A stretch of 43,335 bases of DNA from Candidatus Pelagibacterales bacterium. Its GTDB lineage: Bacteria > Pseudomonadota > Alphaproteobacteria > TMED109. The DNA is taken from the NCBI GenBank assembly GCA_002715265.1, contig PAYS01000017.1, positions 23,440-66,774 on the forward strand, read 5' to 3'. The notes beneath the pieces were generated by a model, which was not told the DNA's origin, did not search any database, and saw only the letters and a list, made by a program, of their open reading frames with translations. Of the stretch, positions 7,915 through 15,109 are shown one piece after another. A program made the translations under genes and the position numbers. Each line of letters begins with the position of its first letter. Positions within the stretch are counted from its first letter, which is position 1.

Positions 7915-9603
7915 TTACGAATTATTATTATCCATTTTTTTCATAATAATCCATTGTTGTGCAATTGAAAGAGCATTGTTACATGTCCAATAAATCACAA
8001 GGCCTGCTGCAAATTGAGCAAACAAAAATATAAATATAAAAGGAAGCATACCCATAACTTTTGCTTGTATAGGATCTGGTGGAGCTGGATTAAGTTTTTG
8101 CTGAAGAACCATTGTAGCTCCCATAATTAAGGGCCATATGCCTATAATTAAAAAGGATGGAAGATCGATTGGTATAAGACCAAAAAGATTAAAAATAGAA
8201 TACGGATCTGGCTCAGACAAGTCTTTAATCCATCCGTAAAATGGAGCATGTCTCATTTCAATTGTTACATATAAAACTTTATATAAAGCAAAAAAGACTG
8301 GAATTTGTAATAAGATGGGAAGACATCCAGCTAAAGGGTTGGCTTTTTCTTTCTTGTAAAGCGCCATAACTTCTTTTTGCATTTGCATTTTATCATTTCC
8401 ATAACGTTCCCTAATTTCCATCATTTTAGGTTGTAAAATCTTCATTTTGTTCATTGATTTGAATGATTTATTTGCAAGTGGAAATAATAGAATTCTTATA
8501 CATATAGTTAACGCTATAATAGCAAGGCCTACATTTCCCAATAAATTTGAAAAAAATGTTAATAAGTAGAATAATGGTTTTGTAATTATATAAAACCAAC
8601 CAAAATCTACTGCTTTGTCAAACATTGGTATGCCAGATTTTTCATGTCTATCAAGAATGTCTAGTTCTTTAGCTCCAATGTATAATTTACTTGAATAACT
8701 CGCTTCATTATTTGATTTTAAATTTATTGCTGAACCAGTAAAACTGCTTTGAAATGAAGGATTAGAATTATAATTAAAACTCTGAAAATATCCTTTAAAT
8801 TTTGATTCTTGATTAGGAATAAGAGCTGCCAACCAATATTTATCAGTAATTCCTATCCAGCCTCCACTAGACGATAATTCAGATATTTCATTAGTATCTT
8901 CCAAATCATCATAGTCAACTTCTTGCAATCTATTTTCTATTACGCCTATAAGACCTTCGTGAAGAATGTATAGGCCGGATAGTTTAGGGAAACCTTTACG
9001 GTTAATTGACGCATAAGGGTACAAAGTAATATCTTCATTAGAATTATTAATTACAGTTTGTTTTATTTCAAACATATATTCTTTATCTAATTTTATAGTT
9101 CTTTTAAATATTATTCCTTCCCCATTATCCCATGTAAGTGTGGTTGAGGAATTAGGATTAATTTCAGTATTATTTGAGGTCCATACACTATTTTCATCAG
9201 GAAGTTTTATATTAGAATTATTACTTTTTAGCCACCCGTATTCAGCATAATATGAATCTTTAGTGCCCTTAGGAGATAATAATTTAACATAATCTGCTTC
9301 TGTAGAAAGATCTTCAAAATAATTTTTTAATATTATATCATCTATTCTTGCCCCAGTAAGAGATAATGATCCAGATATCAGGCTGTTATTAATATTTACT
9401 CTATTGGATGCATTAATAATTTCTTCTCTGGGCTTGTCTTCTACTTCATTTATTTCAGGAAATGGTTGTAGGTTTTGCTCCGTAGCATTATTAGTGCTTA
9501 CAACATTATTAGAACTTTTGTCTCCAGGAAACATTAATTGGAAACTTAACAAAACTACCAAAGATACAAGTATTGCAAGTAATAAATTCTTTTGTTCACC
9601 CAT
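7915..9603 (-). CDS. yidC: membrane protein insertase YidC
   Basis: Inserts and folds inner-membrane proteins, alone or with SecYEG. 562 residues, the Gram-negative long form. There is an N-terminal signal-anchor at about 7-25 and a periplasmic beta-sandwich domain at about 60-330. The conserved multi-spanning core follows, with a P-L-A-G-C-LPILLQIPVFFALYKVL segment and a last pair of helices near IFIFLFAQFAAGLVIYWTCNN. The cytoplasmic loop KSMNKMKILQPKMMEIRERY is present. The C-terminal tail is short. It is co-oriented with rnpA and rpmH upstream, as in most bacteria. Confidence 0.98.
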   Translation of the reverse strand: MGEQKNLLLAILVSLVVLLSFQLMFPGDKSSNNVVSTNNATEQNLQPFPEINEVEDKPREEIINASNRVNINNSLISGSLSLTGARIDDIILKNYFEDLSTEADYVKLLSPKGTKDSYYAEYGWLKSNNSNIKLPDENSVWTSNNTEINPNSSTTLTWDNGEGIIFKRTIKLDKEYMFEIKQTVINNSNEDITLYPYASINRKGFPKLSGLYILHEGLIGVIENRLQEVDYDDLEDTNEISELSSSGGWIGITDKYWLAALIPNQESKFKGYFQSFNYNSNPSFQSSFTGSAINLKSNNEASYSSKLYIGAKELDILDRHEKSGIPMFDKAVDFGWFYIITKPLFYLLTFFSNLLGNVGLAIIALTICIRILLFPLANKSFKSMNKMKILQPKMMEIRERYGNDKMQMQKEVMALYKKEKANPLAGCLPILLQIPVFFALYKVLYVTIEMRHAPFYGWIKDLSEPDPYSIFNLFGLIPIDLPSFLIIGIWPLIMGATMVLQQKLNPAPPDPIQAKVMGMLPFIFIFLFAQFAAGLVIYWTCNNALSIAQQWIIMKKMDNNNS

Positions 9604-9625
9604 TATATTTCCTTTTAAATAAATT

Positions 9626-9970
9626 TTAATTTTTGTATTTTTTAATTTTTTTTAAAGCCTTTATAAGATCTTCTTTTAATAAGTTAATATCTCTATCATA
9701 GGTTGTATTTCTAGCAATTAAAACATAATCATTATTTTTATGAGCAAAATTTTTTAATATATCGTTTGCAACTGTTCTTAGTTTTCTTTTACATCTGTTC
9801 CTAGTAACAGCGTTCCCTATTTTTTTTGTAGCTGTGATTCCTATTCTAATATCGTGTTCATTATTAATTTTACATTGAAGAACTAAACCATATTGAGGAG
9901 ACAAAAGCCCATTTTTTGTAATATCTAAAAAATCTTTGCGATTTTTTATAGTGGGCAATAAATTTAACAT
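9626..9970 (-). CDS. rnpA: ribonuclease P protein component
   Basis: Protein subunit of RNase P, which matures tRNA 5' ends with the RNA subunit (not found in this window). 114 residues, basic, normal length. The RNP-like motif is recognisable in TRNRCKRKLRTVAND (about 55-69), followed by the central NDYVLIARNTTYDRD segment. It starts 4 bases after the rpmH stop, and yidC follows; the usual membrane-protein gene yidD is absent between them. Confidence 0.95.
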   Translation of the reverse strand: MLNLLPTIKNRKDFLDITKNGLLSPQYGLVLQCKINNEHDIRIGITATKKIGNAVTRNRCKRKLRTVANDILKNFAHKNNDYVLIARNTTYDRDINLLKEDLIKALKKIKKYKN

Positions 9971-9974
9971 AGTA

Positions 9975-10109
9975 CTAAGCCGATAAAACTTTTCTACCCT
10001 TTGCTCTTCTTCTTGCTAAAACCAATCTACCATTTTTTGTTGACATCCTCGAGCGAAACCCATGACGTCTAGCTCTAACTAATTGACTGGGTTGAAATGT
10101 ACGTTTCAC
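9975..10109 (-). CDS. rpmH: 50S ribosomal protein L34
   Basis: A 44-residue, very basic large-subunit protein. The sequence opens [20 protein letters not shown], continues [19 protein letters not shown] and ends KVLSA, which is the L34 pattern over its whole length. The start codon is GTG at 10109, preceded by a GGAG Shine-Dalgarno sequence about 7 bases upstream. It is the first gene of the minus-strand run rpmH-rnpA-yidC. The 90-base divergent gap to the VTT-family gene must hold its promoter; a TATAAT on the minus strand (10178-10173) is a candidate -10. Confidence 0.97.
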   Translation of the reverse strand: MKRTFQPSQLVRARRHGFRSRMSTKNGRLVLARRRAKGRKVLSA

Positions 10110-10121
10110 TATTTTTCTCCA

Positions 10122-10150
10122 AAAAATAAAAAAAATCTTATATGAGATTT
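10122..10150 (-). promoter_or_regulatory. Hairpin and U-tract in the rpmH leader (possible attenuator)
   Basis: Read on the minus strand, a short stem AAATCT/AGATTT (10150-10145 with 10138-10133, loop of 6) is followed directly by a T-rich run and then by the GGAG of rpmH. This is the layout of an intrinsic terminator inside a 5' leader. The stem is short and AT-rich, so it may be chance in this base composition. Confidence 0.25.
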
Positions 10151-10199
10151 ATACTTATATATTATTCTTTTTATTATACAATGTTATATTTAAGTTAAT

Positions 10200-10901
10200 A
10201 TGAGAAAATATTGGAAATTAATTGCATTAGCAACCTTTTTATTACTAATTATTATTATTAACTTTAGTGGATATTTTTCTTATTTAAATCTACATCAAAT
10301 AAGCAGCAACTATTTATTTATAGAAAATTATATAGACAGCAATTTTTTTTCTGCATGCCTAATTTTTATATTAGTATATATATTAGCAGTTATAGTGGTT
10401 ATGCCTGGAGCATGGTTATTAACTTTTTCAGGTGGGTTCTTTTTTGGTTGGATAATTGGAAGTTTTTTAACTATAATAGGAGCCACAATTGGTGCTTGTA
10501 TTTTATTTATTCTTTCTAAAAGTATTTTAGGCAAATATTTAAATCAAAAAATTAAAAATAAAAAAGGAGTGTTAGCTAATTTTGAAAAAAATATTAATGA
10601 TAATGCATTTAATTATTTATTATTTATGAGATTAATGCCTCTGTTTCCTTTTGTTTTTGTAAATATAGCGCCTTCATTATTAGGTATTGGGTTTTTTGTA
10701 TTTTTTATTACTACATGTTTGGGTATTATTCCTGCCACAATAATATATAGTTTGTTGGGTTCTGGAGCGAGTGATATATTTGTTTCCGGAGACTTATTTC
10801 ATATAAAGAATTTAATATCATATAAAATAGTTATAGGTTTAGGAGGTTTATCATTATTATCTTTAATTCCAATTATTTTTAAATATAAAAAACATAATTG
10901 A
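10200..10901 (+). CDS. TVP38/TMEM64 (VTT/DedA-type) membrane protein
   Basis: Integral inner-membrane protein, 233 residues, with about five to six hydrophobic segments (the first at about 7-27, the last near the C-terminus). The VTT-domain signatures are visible. PGAWLLTFSGGFFFGWIIGS is the glycine-rich re-entrant region, FMRLMPLFPFVFVNIAPSLLGI has the conserved Arg and Pro residues, and GIIPATIIYSLLGSG follows. Relatives include DedA-type lipid flippases, so a role in phospholipid or polyprenyl-lipid translocation is likely, but the substrate is unknown. It is divergent from rpmH. ATG 10200 has no clear Shine-Dalgarno sequence. Confidence 0.88.
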   Translation: MRKYWKLIALATFLLLIIIINFSGYFSYLNLHQISSNYLFIENYIDSNFFSACLIFILVYILAVIVVMPGAWLLTFSGGFFFGWIIGSFLTIIGATIGACILFILSKSILGKYLNQKIKNKKGVLANFEKNINDNAFNYLLFMRLMPLFPFVFVNIAPSLLGIGFFVFFITTCLGIIPATIIYSLLGSGASDIFVSGDLFHIKNLISYKIVIGLGGLSLLSLIPIIFKYKKHN

Positions 10902-10970
10902 GTAATTAATGAAATAGCTGTATTTTAATAGAGTTTTAAAATTATTTTACATATGTTCTTGGAGAGTAAA

Positions 10971-11615
10971 TTGGCTGAATTAAGGTTTTGGTGGGTGAGG
11001 CATGCAACTGTAATTGGAAATAACGGTTGCTGTTATGGTAATAATGATGTTGATTGTGATGTGTCTGATAGAGAATCTTTTCAGGTTTTAGCAAAAATAT
11101 TGCCTAAGAATGCTGATGTTTATTCTTCACATTTAAAAAGAACTATTAAAACTATGGAGGCAACTATTAAAGAAGGTTTTGTCTCAGGTAAGTATACTTT
11201 GGAAAAAGGTTTTGGTGAGCAAAATTTAGGGGATTGGCAAGGAATGAAGTATGAAAAATTAGAAGAAAAAACAAAAGAATTGGGAATTTTCCATCCTAAT
11301 TGGTTGTTAAAAACTAGTTATACACCACCTAATGGAGAAAGCTATGATAACCTATCTGAAAGGGTATGCAGGAGTATACAGAGGATACAAGAAATGAAAA
11401 AAGAAGGAGATGTAGTCATTTTTTCTCATGGAGGACCAATTAAAGCTGCTATAGGGTATGCCTTAGGTGCTCTGCCAAATACCACTCTTCCTTTCTGGAT
11501 AGATAATTTAGCTGTCAGTCGATTTGATTACTCAGATGGGGTTTGTAGAGTAAGATTTGTAAATTTATTACCAAAGATTATAGCTAATCCGTTTTCTATA
11601 TGTCATGAGGTTTAA
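10971..11615 (+). CDS. histidine phosphatase family protein
   Basis: Member of the phosphoglycerate-mutase-like histidine phosphatase branch. The start chosen is TTG 10971, because GGAGAG (10961-10966) sits just before it and the 214-residue product opens MAELRFWWVRHAT, with the catalytic RH motif at about 10-11. An in-frame ATG at 10953 would add six residues but has no Shine-Dalgarno sequence. Other motifs are SSHLKRTIKTMEA, FGEQNLGDWQGM with the catalytic acid, and IFSHGGPIKAAIGYALG with the second His. The substrate is unknown; alpha-ribazole phosphatase (CobC-like) is one option, but there is no cobalamin context. The sco gene starts two bases after it. Confidence 0.8.
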   Translation: MAELRFWWVRHATVIGNNGCCYGNNDVDCDVSDRESFQVLAKILPKNADVYSSHLKRTIKTMEATIKEGFVSGKYTLEKGFGEQNLGDWQGMKYEKLEEKTKELGIFHPNWLLKTSYTPPNGESYDNLSERVCRSIQRIQEMKKEGDVVIFSHGGPIKAAIGYALGALPNTTLPFWIDNLAVSRFDYSDGVCRVRFVNLLPKIIANPFSICHEV

Positions 11616-11617
11616 TA

Positions 11618-12220
11618 ATGAATTCAGCATTTATTAAAGGGTTGTCGCGAGGTTTATTTTTATGTTTTATTATTCTACTAGGTTTTATATTTTATTATTT
11701 GTATTATTCAAATTATTCAAAAAATAATAATGGCAGTGCGGACATAGGAGGAGATTTTGAATTAATTGGTAAAGAAGGCCGAATATATAACCAAGACGAT
11801 TTTTTAGGAAAACCTTTATTAATTTTTTTTGGTTTTGCTTCTTGTCCAGATATTTGTCCTTATGGCTTAACTATTATAAGTGAAGTTTTAGATGATTTAG
11901 AAGCAGACAAAAATAAATTTAACAGTGTTTTTGTTACTTTAGATCCTGAGAGGGATGATTATGCAAAAATTACAGATTTTGTTAATTTATTTCATTCTAA
12001 TATTATTGGTTTGTCCGGCAGTGTTGAGCAGATAGATAATATTGCTAAAAATTGGAGAGTATATAAAAAGAAAGTTGATTTTAGTGGATCAGAATTAGAT
12101 TATACCATAGATCATTCAGCTTTCATATATTTAATGAATAAAAATGGTAAATATCATACTCATTTTTCTCATAATGCTGATGCCGCGGATATAATTAAAG
12201 AAATATCGAAGTTATTATAA
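11618..12220 (+). CDS. SCO1/SenC family copper chaperone
   Basis: Membrane-anchored periplasmic thioredoxin-fold protein that helps metallate the CuA site of cytochrome c oxidase. 200 residues. A single N-terminal anchor lies at about 10-30. The copper ligands are C76 and C80 in FGFASCPDICPYGL and H166 in TIDHSAFIYL. FVTLDPERD (about 105-113) is the family signature. No oxidase genes are in the window. It is tightly linked to the upstream histidine phosphatase. The TAA stop touches the stop of the convergent aldolase gene. Confidence 0.93.
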   Translation: MNSAFIKGLSRGLFLCFIILLGFIFYYLYYSNYSKNNNGSADIGGDFELIGKEGRIYNQDDFLGKPLLIFFGFASCPDICPYGLTIISEVLDDLEADKNKFNSVFVTLDPERDDYAKITDFVNLFHSNIIGLSGSVEQIDNIAKNWRVYKKKVDFSGSELDYTIDHSAFIYLMNKNGKYHTHFSHNADAADIIKEISKLL

Positions 12221-12994
12221 TTATTCTCTATAGGATGGATCTATCTTATCCATTAGTCGGGTTAATGCTTGAAAAGCTAAATTACCATTATCAGAGTTCT
12301 CTATTTCATCCGCATGTGCTTTTGCAATATTATCAGAAACGTCTATAATTTTATCATCAATTGCACGTGTTTTTAGTTGTACTTCGCATGCTCTTTCTAA
12401 ATTATGCATCCTTATAAATGCATGTGCTATTGTGGAGCCTACAGATAGTAGCCCATGATTCCTGAGTATCATAACATCTTTATTGTTTAAATTGTTTGCA
12501 AGACGTTCACACTCTTCTTCACGAACTGTAACACCTTCAAAATCGTGAAATGCAATACGGTTTGTAAACATCATTCCAGAAAAATCTATATTTTTTATGG
12601 GATCTTTAAGAGCCGCAGCAGCCATTCCTGCTACTGTATGAGTATGCATGACACAATGTGCATCTTCTCTAGCAGCATGTATGGCGGAATGTATAATAAA
12701 GCCTGCTGGGTTAACAGGATAATCACTTGGTTCAACAATTTTACCATTAATATCTATTTTTACTAAATTAGAAGCTGTAACTTCATCATATCTAAGGCCG
12801 AATGGATTAATTAAAAAATGTTTTTCAGGCCCAGGAACTCTTACCGTAATATGACCATAAATTAGGTAATCCCATTTAAGATAATTAAATATTCTATATG
12901 CAGCAGCTAATTGAATTCTTAATTCACTCTCGTTAGGTGAAGTATTTTTAGGTTTAAAATTCTTTAAATCTACAACTTTATTATATTTTTCCAT
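12221..12994 (-). CDS. class II aldolase/adducin family protein
   Basis: Zinc-dependent class II aldolase fold, 257 residues. The start chosen is ATG 12994, because an AGAGAGTG stretch precedes it and the frame upstream, though open to 13162, would run over the divergent promoter and reads as unlikely hydrophobic sequence. HTHTVAGMAAAAL carries the metal-binding His pair, and RNHGLLSVGSTIAHAF has the third His. The N-terminal RIQLAAAYRIFNYLKWDYLIYGHITVRVPG is a typical family opening. Substrate cannot be assigned; relatives range from fuculose-phosphate aldolase to proteins of unknown role. It is divergent from an SDR gene with which it may be functionally paired. Confidence 0.85.
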   Translation of the reverse strand: MEKYNKVVDLKNFKPKNTSPNESELRIQLAAAYRIFNYLKWDYLIYGHITVRVPGPEKHFLINPFGLRYDEVTASNLVKIDINGKIVEPSDYPVNPAGFIIHSAIHAAREDAHCVMHTHTVAGMAAAALKDPIKNIDFSGMMFTNRIAFHDFEGVTVREEECERLANNLNNKDVMILRNHGLLSVGSTIAHAFIRMHNLERACEVQLKTRAIDDKIIDVSDNIAKAHADEIENSDNGNLAFQALTRLMDKIDPSYRE

Positions 12995-13023
12995 TTTACA
13001 CTCTCTGAATTTATAAATATAAT
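12995..13023 (+). promoter_or_regulatory. Strong sigma-70-type promoter for the SDR gene
   Basis: TTTACA (12995-13000) and TATAAT (13018-13023) are separated by 17 bases. This matches 5/6 of the -35 and 6/6 of the -10 consensus with ideal spacing, the best promoter match I found in the window. Transcription would start near 13030, giving a leader of about 47 bases. The -35 directly abuts the start codon of the divergent aldolase gene. Confidence 0.6.
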
Positions 13024-13076
13024 ACATCGCTATGACAAAATAAATATTAATATAAATTTTTATGAGAGGGAAGCTA

Positions 13077-13850
13077 ATGCAAGATAATCCATTATTTGAT
13101 CTTAAAGGTAAATCAGCAGTTATTACTGGTTCTAGTAGAGGAATTGGAAAGGCAATTGCCATAAGAATGGCGCAGTATGGTGCAAAAGTTATGGTATCGA
13201 GTAGAAAAATTGATTCATGTAATAAAGTGGTAGAAGAAATTACATCTTTAGGTGGAGAGGCTGTAGCCCATGAATGTAATATTGGACATAAGGATGCGTT
13301 ACAAGGACTGACTGATGCAGCCTATAAAAATTTTGGTAAGGTAGATATATTAGTATTAAATGCAGCATCTAATCCATATTATGGGCCTTTAGCAAATATT
13401 ACAGATGAGGCTTTTGAAAAGGTCATGCATAATAATGTTAAATCAAATTTATGGTTATCTAATATGATATTACCTAAGATGGCAGAAGCTGGAGGAGGTA
13501 AAGTGATTGTAATTTCATCAATAGCGGGAATTCAGGGCAGTGGTGTATTAGGCGCTTATTCTATTTCTAAAACTGCTGATTTAGGTTTAGTTAGATCCTT
13601 AGCTGTAGAATGGGGTCCAAAAAATATAACAGTTAATGCGCTTTGTCCTGGAATTATAAAAACAGATTTTGCAAGAGCATTATGGGAAAACCCTGACACG
13701 TTAGCAAAAGTTGAAGCTACAGCGCCATTGAAAAGAATAGGAAAAACTGATGAGGTGGCTGGAGCAGCTATTATGTTAGCCTCTTCTTCAGGAGATTTTA
13801 TTACTGGTCAAAAAATTGTTATGGATGGTGGTATAACTATATCAGGTTAA
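13077..13850 (+). CDS. SDR family oxidoreductase
   Basis: Short-chain dehydrogenase/reductase using NAD(P)H, 257 residues. Start ATG 13077 is preferred over the in-frame ATG 13062, because GAGAGGG (13064-13070) lies at the right distance before it. Residues 17-24 hold TGSSRGIG, the cofactor loop. LNAAS is the NAG-like motif, the catalytic Ser is in VISSIAG, and YSISKTADLGL provides the Tyr-x3-Lys pair. CPGIIKTDFARALW and a C-terminal FITGQKIVMDGGITISG end complete the classical SDR layout. Substrate unknown; this subgroup resembles dehydrogenases often annotated as glucose or 3-oxoacyl dehydrogenases. Confidence 0.9.
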   Translation: MQDNPLFDLKGKSAVITGSSRGIGKAIAIRMAQYGAKVMVSSRKIDSCNKVVEEITSLGGEAVAHECNIGHKDALQGLTDAAYKNFGKVDILVLNAASNPYYGPLANITDEAFEKVMHNNVKSNLWLSNMILPKMAEAGGGKVIVISSIAGIQGSGVLGAYSISKTADLGLVRSLAVEWGPKNITVNALCPGIIKTDFARALWENPDTLAKVEATAPLKRIGKTDEVAGAAIMLASSSGDFITGQKIVMDGGITISG

Positions 13851-13856
13851 AAAATT

Positions 13857-13891
13857 AACAGTCTTATATTGTTTAACAATATAAGACTGTT
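13857..13891. terminator. Bidirectional intrinsic terminator
   Basis: A perfect 15-bp stem (13857-13871 with 13877-13891) has a 5-base loop. It is flanked by TTAATTAATTTAA on the plus side and by a T-rich run on the minus side. It lies between the convergent SDR and thiolase genes and can stop transcription from both. It is the clearest terminator in the window. Confidence 0.85.
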
Positions 13892-13900
13892 TTAATTAAT

Positions 13901-15094
13901 TTAACTAGAAGGATGAACTTCAAATAGGCCAGCAGCTCCTTGTCCACCACCTATACACATTGTTACTACAACATTTTTAGCTTTTCTTCTTCTTCCTTCA
14001 ATTAGGGCATGACCAACTAAACGTGATCCCGACATGCCATATGGGTGCCCCACAGCAATTGAGCCTCCGTTTACATTTAATTTATCATTAGGAATTCCTA
14101 ATTTGTCTCTACAATAAATTACTTGAACAGCAAAAGCTTCATTTAATTCCCATAAGTCAATATCATCCATTGTTAAGTTATTTCTCTCAAGAAGCCTTGG
14201 AATAGCATATACTGGACCTATGCCCATTTCATCAGGCTCTAATCCACTTACGGCTAAACCTTTAAAAATTCCTAAAGGTTCAATATTTCTTTTTTCTGCT
14301 AATTTAGAATCCATAACTACACAAGCAGATGCTCCATCTGATAATTGACTTGCGTTTCCAGCAGTTATAGTTTTATCTTCTCCTAATACTGCTTTAAGGC
14401 TAGCTAAACCTTCTTTGTTTGTATCTGCTCTAACTCCTTCATCTTGCTCTAAAGTAACTTCAACCTCAGATATCTCTCCTGACTCTTTGTCTTGAATGAG
14501 TTTTGTAGTAGTTAAAGGAACAATTTCTTCATCAAATTTTCCGGCTTGTTGTCCTGCAGCAGTTCTCATTTGACTTTGCAGACCATATTCATCCATTTGT
14601 TCTCTCGTAATATTATATCGCTCTGCTACTACTTCAGCAGTTTCTAACATTGTCATATAAAGTTCTGGTTTATTTTTTAAAATCCAGTCTTCATGAATAT
14701 GATGTTTGTTTGCATGATCGTTTTGAACCAGACTAATTGATTCTAATCCTCCTCCTATAGCGACAGGAACATTATCAACAATTACTCTTTGAGCAGCCAT
14801 CGCAATAGTTTGTAACCCAGAAGAACAAAATCTATTTACTGTCACTCCAGCTGTAGATACTGGCATACCTGCTCGAATTGCACATTGTCTTGCAATGTTT
14901 ACACCTGTGGCTCCTTCAGGAGTTCCACAACCCATAATTACATCTTCTACTTCTTGAGGGTCAATATTTGCTTTATCCATAGCATGTTTTATAGCATGAG
15001 CTCCCAAGACTGCTCCGTGTGTATTATTAAAAGCTCCTCTATAAGCTTTTCCTATTGGTGTTCTAGCTGTTGATACTATTACTGCTTCTTTCAT
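13901..15094 (-). CDS. fadA: acetyl-CoA C-acyltransferase (thiolase)
   Basis: Cleaves 3-ketoacyl-CoA with CoA, the last step of beta-oxidation. 397 residues. The acylated nucleophile is C90 in [33 protein letters not shown] has the active-site His, and [17 protein letters not shown] contains the second Cys. It lies 15 bases after the multifunctional fadB/J-like gene, so the pair forms a two-gene beta-oxidation unit. It could serve long-chain or specialised acyl-CoAs; sequence alone does not tell. Confidence 0.95.
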   Translation of the reverse strand: MKEAVIVSTARTPIGKAYRGAFNNTHGAVLGAHAIKHAMDKANIDPQEVEDVIMGCGTPEGATGVNIARQCAIRAGMPVSTAGVTVNRFCSSGLQTIAMAAQRVIVDNVPVAIGGGLESISLVQNDHANKHHIHEDWILKNKPELYMTMLETAEVVAERYNITREQMDEYGLQSQMRTAAGQQAGKFDEEIVPLTTTKLIQDKESGEISEVEVTLEQDEGVRADTNKEGLASLKAVLGEDKTITAGNASQLSDGASACVVMDSKLAEKRNIEPLGIFKGLAVSGLEPDEMGIGPVYAIPRLLERNNLTMDDIDLWELNEAFAVQVIYCRDKLGIPNDKLNVNGGSIAVGHPYGMSGSRLVGHALIEGRRRKAKNVVVTMCIGGGQGAAGLFEVHPSS

Positions 15095-15109
15095 TATTAG
15101 TCTCCTTTA

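Noticed and set aside
9975-10200. Replication origin near rpmH-rnpA
   Set aside because: No dnaA, dnaN, parAB or cluster of DnaA boxes is seen, and in alphaproteobacteria the origin is often not at rpmH.
13062-13076. Upstream ATG 13062 as start of the SDR gene
   Set aside because: It overlaps the likely ribosome binding site of ATG 13077, and the five extra residues do not fit the SDR N-terminus.
12995-13162. A 56-codon N-terminal extension of the aldolase-like gene
   Set aside because: It would cover the divergent SDR promoter and the SDR 5' end and reads as non-family hydrophobic sequence.
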